A stretch of 45,722 bases of DNA from an uncultured Clostridia bacterium (GCA_944386395.1 CALXAZ010000145.1:1-45722); one strand, 5' to 3'; counted from the first letter of the stretch, positions 15,372 through 24,898 are shown. The notes: a model not told the origin generated them from the letters alone. Numbers and translations are program-made.

Positions 15372-16496
15372 ATGAAAGGAAACAAATATTTCCGCCGTGG
15401 CATTATCAGGTTGATTATTGCCGCGGCTATCGCAGCCACAATATTTATCGCTGTAACCTTCGCGTCGCGCCATGCTGAATGGGTCTCGTCGGTATTCAGC
15501 CCTTTCTCACGCGCTCTCATGCGCATAAGCTCTGGTATAAGCGGCATATTCCCATTTTCTCTTGCTGAGATACTGATATACTCTGGTATCCTCGCAGCTC
15601 TTGTTTACATAATATCCACGCTGCTTCGCATAATATTTAAAAAGGTCCATCCAATGGCAATATTTGCCGTATTTGCAAATGCTGCAATGATAATTTCAGC
15701 CCTCTTCTTTATATTCTATCTGAGCTGGGGGCTAAATTACTATTCGGTACCGCTGGCAGACAGGCTGGGGCTGACTGTTGAAAAATATTCGCTTGAGACG
15801 CTCAAAACCGTGGCGGGCAGCTTTGCTGAAAAGGCAAACGGGCTTTCGCACGAGATCACGCGCGACGAAAACGGAACTGCTGTTTTTTCAGATTTTGATG
15901 AGCTTTGTGAAAAAGCAAGGCTCGGGTGGGAGTCTCTTTCCCTGCAATATCCATGCTTTGAAGGATTTTCACCCGCACTGGCAAAGCCAGTGCTACTAAG
16001 CCGGGGTATGTCTTATCTTGGGCTAACGGGTATGTTTGTACCATACACGGGCGAGGCAAATATAAATATCGACGTGCCCGACCCCGGCATACCATTTACC
16101 ATTGCGCATGAGCTTGCCCACTCCGCCGGCGTAAACCCCGAAAACGAGGCAAACTTTGCCGCATTTCTTGTTTGCCGGTCGGTTTCAGACCCAGAATTCA
16201 ACTATGCCGCATATCTCAACGCCTTTGTATATTGCTATAACGCGCTATATGCCGAGGATAGCGAGGCTGCCTTTGCCCTCTGGGACACTCTTGACAGCAC
16301 AGTGACATATGATCTCCACCAGAGAAACTCCTACTGGCAGCAGTTCGAGGGGGAGATAAAGACTGCCGCTACCTCGGTAAATAACACCTATCTCAAGGCA
16401 ATGAACCAATCGGATGGGGTGAAGAGCTATGGCATGGTTGTTGACCTTCTGATAGCAGACTATGTATCGCAATATGGAAACCCTGATATAACATAA
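15372..16496 (+). CDS. DUF3810 family membrane protein with zinc-protease-like HExxH motif
   Basis: 374 residues. Three N-terminal hydrophobic segments (about 11-30, 62-88 and 95-118) precede a soluble domain. That domain holds HELAH at 246-250 and, nine residues on, a glutamate at 259 in NPENEANFAA, the layout of a gluzincin-type zinc metalloprotease. This matches the DUF3810 family. The catalytic part would face outside if the third helix exits. Role unknown. Its neighbours downstream are a hydroxyacid dehydrogenase and malic enzyme, which give no obvious functional link. Confidence 0.8.
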   Translation: MKGNKYFRRGIIRLIIAAAIAATIFIAVTFASRHAEWVSSVFSPFSRALMRISSGISGIFPFSLAEILIYSGILAALVYIISTLLRIIFKKVHPMAIFAVFANAAMIISALFFIFYLSWGLNYYSVPLADRLGLTVEKYSLETLKTVAGSFAEKANGLSHEITRDENGTAVFSDFDELCEKARLGWESLSLQYPCFEGFSPALAKPVLLSRGMSYLGLTGMFVPYTGEANINIDVPDPGIPFTIAHELAHSAGVNPENEANFAAFLVCRSVSDPEFNYAAYLNAFVYCYNALYAEDSEAAFALWDTLDSTVTYDLHQRNSYWQQFEGEIKTAATSVNNTYLKAMNQSDGVKSYGMVVDLLIADYVSQYGNPDIT

Positions 16497-16517
16497 ATAA
16501 TCAAGGAGGAGAAAAAA

Positions 16518-17471
16518 ATGAAAATCACAATGCTCGAGCCGCTTGGTGTGGGCACAGACGTAATCGAAAAACTGTCTTCCGGTCTTGTCGCCGCCGGGCA
16601 CGAATTTAAAGCTTATGACAGCGTTGAAAAGGACATTGAAAAGCTCAAGGAGAGGTGTGCCGACGCTGATGTGCTGATAATTGCAAACAGTCCGCTTCCG
16701 TCAGAGGTGATAGCCGCTGCAAAAAATCTTAAATACATATCCGTCGCATTCGTCGGGATCGACCATGTGGGCACCGACGTCTGCCTTGAGCGCGGGATAC
16801 ATATCTCCAACGCCGGAGGGTACTGCGACGATGCGGTGGCAGAGCTTGCCGTGGGGCTCACGCTCGACTGCCTGCGCAATATCTCTGCCTGCAACTCTGC
16901 TATCAGAAACGGCAAAACAAAAGATGGTCTGGTCGGCTTTGAGCTTTCTGGCAAGACGGTTGGCATCGTCGGTACCGGCTCGATAGGCTGCCATACGGCA
17001 GAGATATTCAAGGCCTTTGGCTGCAAGCTTTTGGGCTACAGCCGCAGCGTCCGCCCGCGTGCCGAGGAAATCGGGATAAAATACGTCACTCTCGACGAGC
17101 TTATGCAGCAAAGCGACATCATATCCGTCCATACACCTCTCACTCCGGCAACTGAAAAGCTGATAAGCCGCGAAAAAATTGCTCTGATGAAGCCAAATTC
17201 AATACTTATAAACACTTCGCGCGGCGCTGTAGTCGACAGCGAGGCACTGGCTGACGCACTCAACTCCGGAAAGATAGGCGCTGCCGGAATAGACGTATTC
17301 GAGACCGAGCCGCCCCTCCCCGGTGACCACCCCCTGCTGACGGCAAAGAACGTTGTCGCCACCCCTCACATCGGCTTTGCCACAAAGGAATCGATAGAGC
17401 GCAGGGCAGAGATGGTCTTTGAAAACATATACAGATGGCTCGAGGGCGACATTATCCGCAAAATGCTTTAA
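16518..17471 (+). CDS. D-2-hydroxyacid dehydrogenase family oxidoreductase
   Basis: 317 residues of the NAD(P)-dependent D-2-hydroxyacid dehydrogenase family, which reduces 2-oxo acids to D-hydroxy acids or the reverse. The Rossmann loop GTGSIG is at 152-157 (VGIVGTGSIG). Catalytic residues are R235 (NTSRGAVVD), E264 (DVFETEPP) and H284 (TPHIGFAT), all present. Substrate (lactate, glycerate, phosphoglycerate, hydroxyisocaproate and others) is not predictable from this. There is no C-terminal ACT domain, so it is not a classical long SerA. The start is preceded by AAGGAGGAG and lies 21 bases after the DUF3810 gene. Confidence 0.9.
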   Translation: MKITMLEPLGVGTDVIEKLSSGLVAAGHEFKAYDSVEKDIEKLKERCADADVLIIANSPLPSEVIAAAKNLKYISVAFVGIDHVGTDVCLERGIHISNAGGYCDDAVAELAVGLTLDCLRNISACNSAIRNGKTKDGLVGFELSGKTVGIVGTGSIGCHTAEIFKAFGCKLLGYSRSVRPRAEEIGIKYVTLDELMQQSDIISVHTPLTPATEKLISREKIALMKPNSILINTSRGAVVDSEALADALNSGKIGAAGIDVFETEPPLPGDHPLLTAKNVVATPHIGFATKESIERRAEMVFENIYRWLEGDIIRKML

Positions 17472-17528
17472 TCCAAATATATCTGTCTCAAAGCACATAA
17501 TTTCCATTTTACATACGGAGGAATGTTT

Positions 17529-18701
17529 ATGGACACAAAAGAACTTGCCCTGAAAAAGCACTATGAATGGCGAGGGAAGATAGAAATCACCCCGCGCGCA
17601 TCTGCTAAAAACGCTGCCGAGCTTGCTGTGGCATATACTCCCGGGGTGGCAGAGCCATGTCTTGAGATACAGAAAGATATAAACAAATCATATGACCTCA
17701 CCCGCCGCTGGAACACCGTTGCCGTTATCACAAATGGTACCGCTGTGTTGGGGCTTGGCGACATAGGTCCCGAAGCCGGTATGCCCGTGATGGAGGGCAA
17801 GTGCCTGCTTTTTAAGGAATTTGCCGGCGTTGACGCAATCCCGCTCTGTATCCGCTCAAAGGACATAGACGAAATAGTCCGCACGGTCTCCCTGCTTGCG
17901 GGCAGCTTTGGTGGGATAAACCTCGAGGATATCGCCGCCCCTGACTGCTTTGAGATAGAGCGCCGCCTAAAGGAAATATGCGACATTCCGGTTTTTCACG
18001 ACGACCAACATGGCACCGCCGTCGTTGTTGGCGGAGCGATAATCAATTCGCTAAAGCTCGCCGGAAAAAAGGTCGAGGACTGCCGCATGGTGATTTCCGG
18101 AGCGGGCGCTGCCGGCACTGCTATTGCAAAGTTTATGCTCTCCCTTGGCATAGGCGAGATAATCATGAACGACCGCGAGGGGCTTCTCTGGGACGGAGAT
18201 CCTAACCTCTCTAAGGCAAGGCAGGAGATAGCAAAGCTCACAAACCCAAACAAAGTCAAAGGCACAATTGCTGACGGTCTGAAGGGCGCTGACATATTTG
18301 TTGGCGTTTCAGCTCCAAATCTTGTTACCGGAGAAATGATAAAGAGCATGAACGATAAGTCAATAGTTTTTGCCATGGCAAACCCTGTACCTGAAATAAT
18401 GCCGGAGGAAGCGCTTGCCGCCGGGGCTTTCATTGTGGGTACCGGTCGCTCCGACTATAAAAATCAGATAAACAACGTCCTCGCCTTTCCCGGCATATTC
18501 CGCGGCGCTCTCGACTGCCGCGCAAGCGATATAAACGAGGAAATGAAGCTTGCCGCAGCATACGCTCTTGCGGAAATGGTCCCGGAAGATAAACTCTCAC
18601 CAGAATGTGTCATACCAGGCGCGTTTGATGAAGGTGTGGGGGAAAACGTGGGAAAGGCAGTTGCACAGGCAGCCCGCCGCTCAGGCGTTGCGAGAGCATA
18701 A
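17529..18701 (+). CDS. Malic enzyme (NAD(P)-dependent, decarboxylating)
   Basis: 390 residues, the short bacterial malic enzyme type. Malate is oxidised and decarboxylated to pyruvate. Visible marks: AYTPGVAEPC with the catalytic tyrosine, MEGKCLLFK with the catalytic lysine, GINLEDIAAPDCFEIE with metal-binding acidic residues, FHDDQHGTAVV, the nucleotide-binding VISGAGAAGTAIAKF, and FAMANPVPEI. The ATG at 17529 is preferred over the one at 17523 because GGAGGA directly abuts the latter and is 6 bases from the former. Together with the oxaloacetate decarboxylase of this window it is a second route from C4 acids to pyruvate. Confidence 0.95.
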   Translation: MDTKELALKKHYEWRGKIEITPRASAKNAAELAVAYTPGVAEPCLEIQKDINKSYDLTRRWNTVAVITNGTAVLGLGDIGPEAGMPVMEGKCLLFKEFAGVDAIPLCIRSKDIDEIVRTVSLLAGSFGGINLEDIAAPDCFEIERRLKEICDIPVFHDDQHGTAVVVGGAIINSLKLAGKKVEDCRMVISGAGAAGTAIAKFMLSLGIGEIIMNDREGLLWDGDPNLSKARQEIAKLTNPNKVKGTIADGLKGADIFVGVSAPNLVTGEMIKSMNDKSIVFAMANPVPEIMPEEALAAGAFIVGTGRSDYKNQINNVLAFPGIFRGALDCRASDINEEMKLAAAYALAEMVPEDKLSPECVIPGAFDEGVGENVGKAVAQAARRSGVARA

Positions 18702-18704
18702 AGT

Positions 18705-19421
18705 ATGAAAAAGAAACTTATTCCTATGATAATATGCCTGCTTATCGCCGCGTCATGCATTGCAAGGGCGGGCACCTCCCTGTTTGTCGTCCGGCATACA
18801 AACGATCCGGACACGGTAGAGGCTGTGTTTGAACAGTCGGGCAACATATATCGTCCATATATCGAGGTCACCTTTGATATGGTCACCTGCTCGTCAATGT
18901 ATCTCTACACAAACGATGAAAACTCACCGACCGACTGGCTGATGTGCGGCTTTGTAGGGGACAGGTGGATACCCTTCTTCATTACAAATTTCAGCGGTTC
19001 TTCAGAGATGCCGGCTGATGAATATGATGTCACCTATATTCTCCAGTATCCATCGGATGAAAATAGCACACAGATCGACTGGGCGTATAGCGCCCTTATC
19101 GAGGATCTCACCACCACATTCGACGTTACCGAAGAAGAAGTAGACGGTATTTTCTCTCCCGCTGTAATGCAGGCTGCAAGAAACAGCCGAACGGTAACTC
19201 AGATAGTATTCGGCGTTTCCGCCGTTCTCTCCATCGTATTTTTCGCGCTCATAATCGCAGGCAACAGGCGGGATAGCCAGGAGGATGAACTCTCTTCCGG
19301 ATATACGGGCGAAAATTCTGCCAAGGCTGTAACCGGTGAAGATGACGCTGGAAACTGTGATCCGAGCGACGGATATCAGCAGCAAAAATATAATTCCAAG
19401 GACGACCCATGGGATATCTAG
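18705..19421 (+). CDS. Unknown two-segment membrane protein
   Basis: 238 residues, not recognised. An N-terminal hydrophobic segment (about 5-22, basic MKKK start, could be a signal peptide or anchor) precedes an extracytoplasmic-looking domain of about 140 residues with two cysteines (C62, C81). A second transmembrane helix (about 164-186) and an acidic, polar, low-complexity cytoplasmic-like tail of 50 residues follow. It begins 3 bases after the malic enzyme stop with a poor ribosome site, which suggests translational coupling. No catalytic motif is visible. Confidence 0.7.
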   Translation: MKKKLIPMIICLLIAASCIARAGTSLFVVRHTNDPDTVEAVFEQSGNIYRPYIEVTFDMVTCSSMYLYTNDENSPTDWLMCGFVGDRWIPFFITNFSGSSEMPADEYDVTYILQYPSDENSTQIDWAYSALIEDLTTTFDVTEEEVDGIFSPAVMQAARNSRTVTQIVFGVSAVLSIVFFALIIAGNRRDSQEDELSSGYTGENSAKAVTGEDDAGNCDPSDGYQQQKYNSKDDPWDI

Positions 19422-19438
19422 AAATATTTTTTAATAGG

Positions 19439-19469
19439 TTGACATGGAGTGCGCTCAATATTTTATACT
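19439..19469 (+). promoter_or_regulatory. Promoter of the flavodoxin-family gene
   Basis: A perfect TTGACA (19439-19444) and TATACT (19464-19469) are spaced by 19 bases, slightly long; TTATAC one base earlier gives 18. It lies about 40 bases before the start codon. Confidence 0.65.
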
Positions 19470-19511
19470 GTTTTTATCCTAAAATACTAATCATAGACAA
19501 AGGAGGAAATT

Positions 19512-20129
19512 ATGAACGTTATTTTGATAAACGGTAGCCCCAGAGCTAACGGATGCACCTATACCGGTCTCAGCATCATTAAGGAACAGCTCGCAGAAAA
19601 CGGGATTGATTCAACGATATATCAGGTCGGCAACAAGCCAGTTATCGGCTGTACCGCTTGTCTTGCCTGCAAAAAAACAGGAAAATGCATACACAACGAT
19701 GACCTTGTAAATACAGTTGCAGAGGCTATGAAAGACGCTGATGGTATCATTATTGGTTCCGCTGTCCATTATGCCTCCGCCACCGGCGCTGTAACCTCTT
19801 TTTTAGACCGGCTGTTTTATAGCATACCAAAGGAGTATCTTCGTCTTAAATTTGGAGCATGTATAGTCAGCTGCCGACGCGGCGGAGCAAGCGCCACCTT
19901 TGACCAGCTCAACAAATATTTTACCATTTCCCAGATGCCCGTCGTCTCCTCATCATACTGGAATCAGATACACGGCAATACCCCCGAGGAGGTCTACAAG
20001 GACGAGGAGGGAGTTCGTACGCTACGCACGCTTGCAAACAACATGGCATATCTGATAAAGTGCAAACACGCAAGCAACATCCAGATGCCCCAACCACTAA
20101 CAGGACCAATGACAAACTTTATACGGTAA
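19512..20129 (+). CDS. Flavodoxin-family NAD(P)H-dependent FMN reductase
   Basis: 205 residues. The N-terminus INGSPRANGCTYTGLSII is the FMN phosphate-binding loop of the NADPH-dependent FMN reductase/iron-sulfur flavoprotein family. A cysteine-rich stretch follows (GCTACLACKKTGKCIHNDD), typical of iron-sulfur flavoproteins and related reductases of anaerobes, then GSAVHYASATGAVTSFLDR. It probably reduces flavins, quinones or disulfide-like acceptors. The ATG follows AAAGGAGG. It has its own promoter and terminator. Confidence 0.88.
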   Translation: MNVILINGSPRANGCTYTGLSIIKEQLAENGIDSTIYQVGNKPVIGCTACLACKKTGKCIHNDDLVNTVAEAMKDADGIIIGSAVHYASATGAVTSFLDRLFYSIPKEYLRLKFGACIVSCRRGGASATFDQLNKYFTISQMPVVSSSYWNQIHGNTPEEVYKDEEGVRTLRTLANNMAYLIKCKHASNIQMPQPLTGPMTNFIR

Positions 20130-20146
20130 CCTCTTTTGACATTTAA

Positions 20147-20190
20147 AATAAAAGGTCAGGCGCAATACTGCGCCTGACCTTTTATTTATT
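20147..20190. terminator. Bidirectional terminator between the flavoprotein and spoIID-like genes
   Basis: An 18-base-pair stem (20147-20164 with 20169-20186, core GGTCAGGCGCA) has a four-base loop and A/T tracts on both sides. It serves both convergent genes: the plus-strand flavoprotein and the minus-strand SpoIID gene, whose stop lies within its right arm. Confidence 0.88.
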
Positions 20191-21222
20191 ATTCAAGTTA
20201 TATTTTCCAACTGAGGTGCCCGTATAATACCACTCAAGTATCTCCTCAAAGCTCAATCCTTCAAGCGCACGCGCTCTTGCCCCATATTGGCTCATTCCAA
20301 CACCATGTCCATACCCATATGTTTTAAAAACCATATCGTTCCCATCCACTGTAAGGGTAAAGTTTGCTGAGAGCAGCCCGTATATGCTTCGGACGGTGCT
20401 CCCGCTTATCTCAACTCCCCCTATCTGCATTGTAATCACTCCGCCACTGTCGGAGCGAACAATATTTTTTGCCCACACCTCAGCCACTCCTGAAAAATCC
20501 GCCTCTGCAAAAACCTCAAGGAATTTCTCCTTAAATTCCTCTTGCGTCATGCGCACCTCCCCAGTATAGTTTGGAGATTCCTCCTCCCCTGGGCTGTCAA
20601 CGCTCCTGAGATATGGCACTTCGCTTCCCCATACGTCCTCCGAGTTTTCCGTCTGTCCGCTCGATGTGGAGTGAAACACGGCAAGTATCGGTTCCTCCGA
20701 ATAAAGCACTACAAGCCCATCAGTATCGCTCACGGCCGTGCGTGCCTCCTCTCCGACTGCTTCGGCAGTATATGCCTTACAATGCGAGGAATCGGTACAG
20801 ACATCCGCATCCTCATGCGCGCCCTTCCCCTCCAACGAATCGAGCATCCTACGATATGTAAACGTACGCGCCGCAACCGCCTGCGCCCTCAGCGCCTCCT
20901 GTGGAAAGTCTGATGGCATCTCCGCTGCTACGACTCCCGGCAAATATTCTGCAAGCGTCATCTCCTTTACCCCGTCAGGCATGCTGACGCGTACAATCAC
21001 CTCGCTGTCCGCACTGCCTTCTGTCTCCCGCACTGCGTCTGCCTGCACACTTGTCACTTCTGCCGTGCTCGCCTCGGTCGCCTCGCTTTCCTGCCTTGAA
21101 GCAGAGCTTTCCTCACTCTCCCTCTCCGGAAGCTTTATCAACGGCTCGTCTCTTACAGCAAACACCGGCAGGATAAACATCACTGTTGCCACCACAAGCG
21201 CCATTGCTATTATTCGTCTCAA
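20182..21222 (-). CDS. SpoIID/LytB domain protein (stage II sporulation protein D family)
   Basis: 346 residues. An N-terminal signal/anchor (about 3-22), a Ser/Glu-rich linker (about 32-75), then the SpoIID domain with the catalytic glutamate E101 in GVVAAEMPSDFP, AVAARTFTYRR, FHSTSSGQTE and the ending GYGHGVGMSQYGA. SpoIID is a lytic transglycosylase that trims peptidoglycan during engulfment, usually with SpoIIP and SpoIIM. The start is TTG at 21222, preceded by AAAGGAGGGG at 6 bases; the next ATG (21204) lies inside the signal sequence with no ribosome site. It suggests a sporulating lineage, although SpoIID-like proteins also occur outside sporulation. Confidence 0.9.
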   Translation of the reverse strand: MRRIIAMALVVATVMFILPVFAVRDEPLIKLPERESEESSASRQESEATEASTAEVTSVQADAVRETEGSADSEVIVRVSMPDGVKEMTLAEYLPGVVAAEMPSDFPQEALRAQAVAARTFTYRRMLDSLEGKGAHEDADVCTDSSHCKAYTAEAVGEEARTAVSDTDGLVVLYSEEPILAVFHSTSSGQTENSEDVWGSEVPYLRSVDSPGEEESPNYTGEVRMTQEEFKEKFLEVFAEADFSGVAEVWAKNIVRSDSGGVITMQIGGVEISGSTVRSIYGLLSANFTLTVDGNDMVFKTYGYGHGVGMSQYGARARALEGLSFEEILEWYYTGTSVGKYNLNNK

Positions 21223-21344
21223 AATTTTCCCCTCCTTTGCATCTGTAAAATACCTATGCGCCTGCCTGTCCGAAAATTACTCTTGCAGTTTCTATTTTTT
21301 TAGGGTTAAATAATATACATAGTATATGACAGAGGTGAAAATGA

Positions 21345-22319
21345 ATGGATAATATAAATTGGCTCGATGTGTCTATTGAAACTACTTCGGATGGCATAGA
21401 TCCCGTATGTGCAAGGATTATCGCCCTCGGTATAGAGGGGATGCAGATAGAGGACTTTGAGGATTTTGAGGACTTCCTCGAAAATAACCGCCAGTACTGG
21501 GACTATGTAGACGAATCTCTGGTAGAACAGAAGAGAGGGGCGACAAAGGTAAAAGTCTACCTATCCGACAATCCCTCAGGATGGGATACACTGTCGCTTC
21601 TCCGCTCCGAGATCTCCGCTCTAAAAGCCGCAATGCCGGATGCGGATCTCGGCTCTCTGGAAATCACTGTAAACACCATACATCCAGAGGATTGGGAGAG
21701 CAACTGGAAACAGTACTATCACCCCACACCCATAGGCAAAAAGCTGCTGATAGTCCCGCAGTGGGAGGATATCCCACAGACAGATAGGGCTGTTTTTATC
21801 AACAACCCCGGCATGTCCTTTGGCACCGGCACTCATGCCTCCACCCGGCTTGCTCTCGAGTGCCTCGAAAAGAGAATAAAACCGGGCGACTCTATTATCG
21901 ATCTGGGCTGCGGCAGTGGGATACTGGCTATATGCGGGCTACTTATGGGGGGGAGCTTTGCAGATGCCGTTGACATCGACCCAAACGCTGCCGAAGTGAC
22001 ACAGCGGAACGCTGAGCTCAACGGTATAGGGCGCGACAGGCTTTGCACATATGCTGGCAACATACTCACAGACATGTCGCTTGCCGAAAGGATGGGCAAC
22101 AAGGTATATGACATAGTGCTGGCAAATATTATTGCTGATGTAATAGTGCAGCTTCCCGACATCGTAAGGCGGATGATAAAGCCCGGAGGGATATTTATTT
22201 CGTCAGGTATAATCGAGGGAAGGCTCGGCGATGTGCTGGCTGCACTTAATAAGGGTGGATTTACGGTGCTCGAAACCCTTTCAGACGATGGCTGGTCGAG
22301 CGTCACCGCAACAATATAG
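21345..22319 (+). CDS. prmA: Ribosomal protein L11 methyltransferase
   Basis: 324 residues. The N-terminal L11-recognition domain (MDNINWLDVSIETT, then EDFEDFEDFLEN) is followed by a class I SAM methyltransferase domain with NPGMSFGTGTHASTRL, IIDLGCGSGILAI (SAM loop) and VLANIIADVIV. It trimethylates L11 on the ribosome. The ATG is preceded by AGAGGTGA. Confidence 0.95.
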   Translation: MDNINWLDVSIETTSDGIDPVCARIIALGIEGMQIEDFEDFEDFLENNRQYWDYVDESLVEQKRGATKVKVYLSDNPSGWDTLSLLRSEISALKAAMPDADLGSLEITVNTIHPEDWESNWKQYYHPTPIGKKLLIVPQWEDIPQTDRAVFINNPGMSFGTGTHASTRLALECLEKRIKPGDSIIDLGCGSGILAICGLLMGGSFADAVDIDPNAAEVTQRNAELNGIGRDRLCTYAGNILTDMSLAERMGNKVYDIVLANIIADVIVQLPDIVRRMIKPGGIFISSGIIEGRLGDVLAALNKGGFTVLETLSDDGWSSVTATI

Positions 22320-22442
22320 CGCGGAAGATATAATCCCGCGCCATCTTTACCTCAAAAGCACACAATATTTTACAAATTTTGCTATTTGTAGAGCTATATC
22401 TTCCTATTCCCAATATTTTTTATCTTTTATTCGCCTAAACCT

Positions 22443-22472
22443 ATTACAATTAGCGTTAATATATGTTATAAT
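22443..22472 (+). promoter_or_regulatory. Probable promoter of the rnf operon
   Basis: ATTACA (22443-22448), 18 bases and a perfect TATAAT (22467-22472) lie about 100 bases before rnfC. The -35 box is imperfect. The surrounding 250-base gap is AT-rich and shows no terminator for prmA that I could identify. Confidence 0.55.
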
Positions 22473-22574
22473 AACCAATGGTTTTTAAATTTTACTGCAT
22501 TTTTTGTCAATTTTTTAACATATTTTATCTTGCAGTGCATATGCGCCTGCAAATTACTTAAAGAGGTGAACAAA

Positions 22575-23900
22575 ATGGCTCTTACCTTCCGTGGCGGAAT
22601 ACACCCGGACGACCGAAAGGACGCCACAAAAAAGAAGCCTATCGAAAACCTCGCCCCGCCAGAGACCGTCGTTATTCCGATGTCAATGCACATCGGGGCT
22701 CCATGTACTCCGACAGTCTCTGTGGGCGATACAGTGAAGATAGGCACTGTCATCGGGGACAGCTCTGCGCCACTGTCAGCCCCGATACACGCTTCAGTCT
22801 CAGGCACTGTAACGGCAGTCGAGCCGCGCCTTCATCCAAACGGATCGCGCGTCATGTCGGTAGTTATAGCAAATGACTATGAAAATACCATCGACCAGTC
22901 TGTCTGCCCGAAGGGCTCGTTTGAGTCGCTGTCGCCAGAGGACATAATCTCCATTGTACGCAATGCCGGCATCGTGGGTCTTGGCGGAGCAGGTTTCCCC
23001 ACCCATGTAAAGATAAGCTCGGGGCTCGGCAAGGTCGACACATTGATAATAAACTGCGCCGAATGTGAGCCATACATCACTTCAAATTACCGCGCCATGA
23101 TTGAAACTCCGGAGGAAATAATCGGAGGCATACGCATCCTTATGAAGGCATTTGGGTTGTCCTCCGCCGTCATCGGGATAGAATCCAACAAGCTCGATGC
23201 CATACCCTCCCTCGAAAAGGCACTGCCCTCCGGCGGGGGTGGAATTAAAATCAAGACCCTCAAAACAAAATATCCTCAAGGCGGCGAAAAACAGCTTATA
23301 TATTCGCTGACAAAGCGCGAGGTTCCACCCGGAGGGCTGCCGGCTGCCGTTGGCTGCGCGGTGTTTAATCCCGACACATGCGCTGCGATATATCAGGCCG
23401 TCACGACCGGTATGCCCCTTGTCAGCCGCGTAGTCACAGTTTCCGGTTCTGCCATTGCAAACCCGAAAAACCTGCGCTGCCCCGTTGGCACAATGGTCTC
23501 CGACCTTGTGACAGCGTGCGGCGGATTTAAGGAGGAGCCATACAAGATAATCGCGGGAGGACCCATGATGGGAAGCGCCTTACAGGGCGTAGACCTTCCG
23601 ATAATAAAAAGCTCGAACTCTATCCTCTCCTTCTGTGGAAACGAGGACACATCGGTTGCCGAGCCACAGTGCATCCGCTGTGGGCGCTGCGTTTCTGTAT
23701 GCCCGATGAACCTCATGCCAATCTATATCCGCATGTACTATGAAAAGGAGCGGTATGACGAGCTTGAAAAGCTCAACGTCTCAGACTGTATAGAGTGCGG
23801 CTCGTGCGCATACGTATGTCCTGGGCGGCTCTTCCTCACGCAGACCTGCCGCGTGGCAAAGGCACGGCTTGCGGAATACAAAAAGAAAGGAGCAAACTGA
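22575..23900 (+). CDS. rnfC: Electron transport complex subunit RnfC
   Basis: 441 residues from the ATG at 22575, preceded by AGAGGTGA. The N-terminal barrel-sandwich region (about 1-120) precedes an NADH/FMN-binding domain with GLGGAGFPTHVK and NCAECEPYI, a SLBB-like part, and two [4Fe-4S] sites (C366/369/372/376 and C405/408/411/415). RnfC is the NADH-oxidising peripheral subunit. The Rnf complex couples electron flow between ferredoxin and NAD to Na+ or H+ transport. First gene of rnfCDGEAB, the clostridial order. Confidence 0.97.
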   Translation: MALTFRGGIHPDDRKDATKKKPIENLAPPETVVIPMSMHIGAPCTPTVSVGDTVKIGTVIGDSSAPLSAPIHASVSGTVTAVEPRLHPNGSRVMSVVIANDYENTIDQSVCPKGSFESLSPEDIISIVRNAGIVGLGGAGFPTHVKISSGLGKVDTLIINCAECEPYITSNYRAMIETPEEIIGGIRILMKAFGLSSAVIGIESNKLDAIPSLEKALPSGGGGIKIKTLKTKYPQGGEKQLIYSLTKREVPPGGLPAAVGCAVFNPDTCAAIYQAVTTGMPLVSRVVTVSGSAIANPKNLRCPVGTMVSDLVTACGGFKEEPYKIIAGGPMMGSALQGVDLPIIKSSNSILSFCGNEDTSVAEPQCIRCGRCVSVCPMNLMPIYIRMYYEKERYDELEKLNVSDCIECGSCAYVCPGRLFLTQTCRVAKARLAEYKKKGAN

Positions 23901-24898
23901 TGGCTATCGATAAACAGCTAATAGTTTCCTCCTCCCCTCATGTCGGGACAACGGAGGACACCCGCTCGATAATGCTCGATGTGATAATCGCGCTTGTTCC
24001 CGCGCTTGTGGTATCTATATTCTTCTTTGGCTTGCGCGCCCTGACAATCACTCTTGTGACTGTCGCCGCCGCTGTCGCCGCAGAATACCTCTACCGCAAG
24101 CTTATGAAAAAATCATCTTCCATCGGCGACCTCAGCGCTGTAGTTACCGGAATACTTCTCGCCTTTAACCTGCCCTCCTCCGCTCCGTACTGGATGTGCA
24201 TAGTGGGCGCTGTATTTGCAATAGTTATTGTCAAGCAGCTATATGGCGGGATCGGCATGAACTTTATGAACCCCGCTCTTGCGGCAAGAGCTTTCCTTTT
24301 TTCATGGCCGGCGCTGATGAGCAAATGGCCCGCTGTCTTTGAGAAAGCACCACTATGGGGCTCGACGGCGGATACCGTCACCTCCGCTACACCTCTTGTC
24401 GCCCTGAAAAACGGTACCCTGCCCGACTACTCTATTCTCGAGCTCTTCCTGGGGCAGCACGGTGGCTGTCTTGGCGAGACTTCTGCCGTAGTCCTTTTGC
24501 TTGGTGGGGTATATCTGGTGCTGAGAAAGGTCATAACACCCCGGATACCGCTCTGCTACATAGGCACGGTGGCTCTGCTGACATTTATCTTCCCTCGAGG
24601 CGAGGTGAGCAACCTCGACTGGATGCTCTACAACGTCCTTTCAGGCGGGCTTATACTTGGTGCCATATTCATGGCCACCGACTATTCTACCTCCCCTGTT
24701 ACAAAAAAAGGGCAGGTCATATTTGGCATAGGATGCGGACTGCTCACCGTATTTATCCGTTATTTCGGCTCCTACGCCGAAGGTGTGAGCTATTCAATAC
24801 TCATTATGAACGCATGCGTGTGGGTTATCGACAGGGCTTCCCGCCCGCGCCGTTATGGCGTTAACCGCTTTGCGAGAAAGGCGGCTGAAAAGAAATGA
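23900..24898 (+). CDS. rnfD: Electron transport complex subunit RnfD
   Basis: 332 residues, polytopic membrane subunit with covalent FMN. The flavinylation motif is visible at about 157-165 (ADTVTSATP, threonine 164 most likely). GDLSAVVTGILLAFNLP and GGIGMNFMNPALAARAF are conserved core segments. The ATG overlaps the rnfC stop by one base, with AAAGGAG upstream. Confidence 0.97.
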   Translation: MAIDKQLIVSSSPHVGTTEDTRSIMLDVIIALVPALVVSIFFFGLRALTITLVTVAAAVAAEYLYRKLMKKSSSIGDLSAVVTGILLAFNLPSSAPYWMCIVGAVFAIVIVKQLYGGIGMNFMNPALAARAFLFSWPALMSKWPAVFEKAPLWGSTADTVTSATPLVALKNGTLPDYSILELFLGQHGGCLGETSAVVLLLGGVYLVLRKVITPRIPLCYIGTVALLTFIFPRGEVSNLDWMLYNVLSGGLILGAIFMATDYSTSPVTKKGQVIFGIGCGLLTVFIRYFGSYAEGVSYSILIMNACVWVIDRASRPRRYGVNRFARKAAEKK

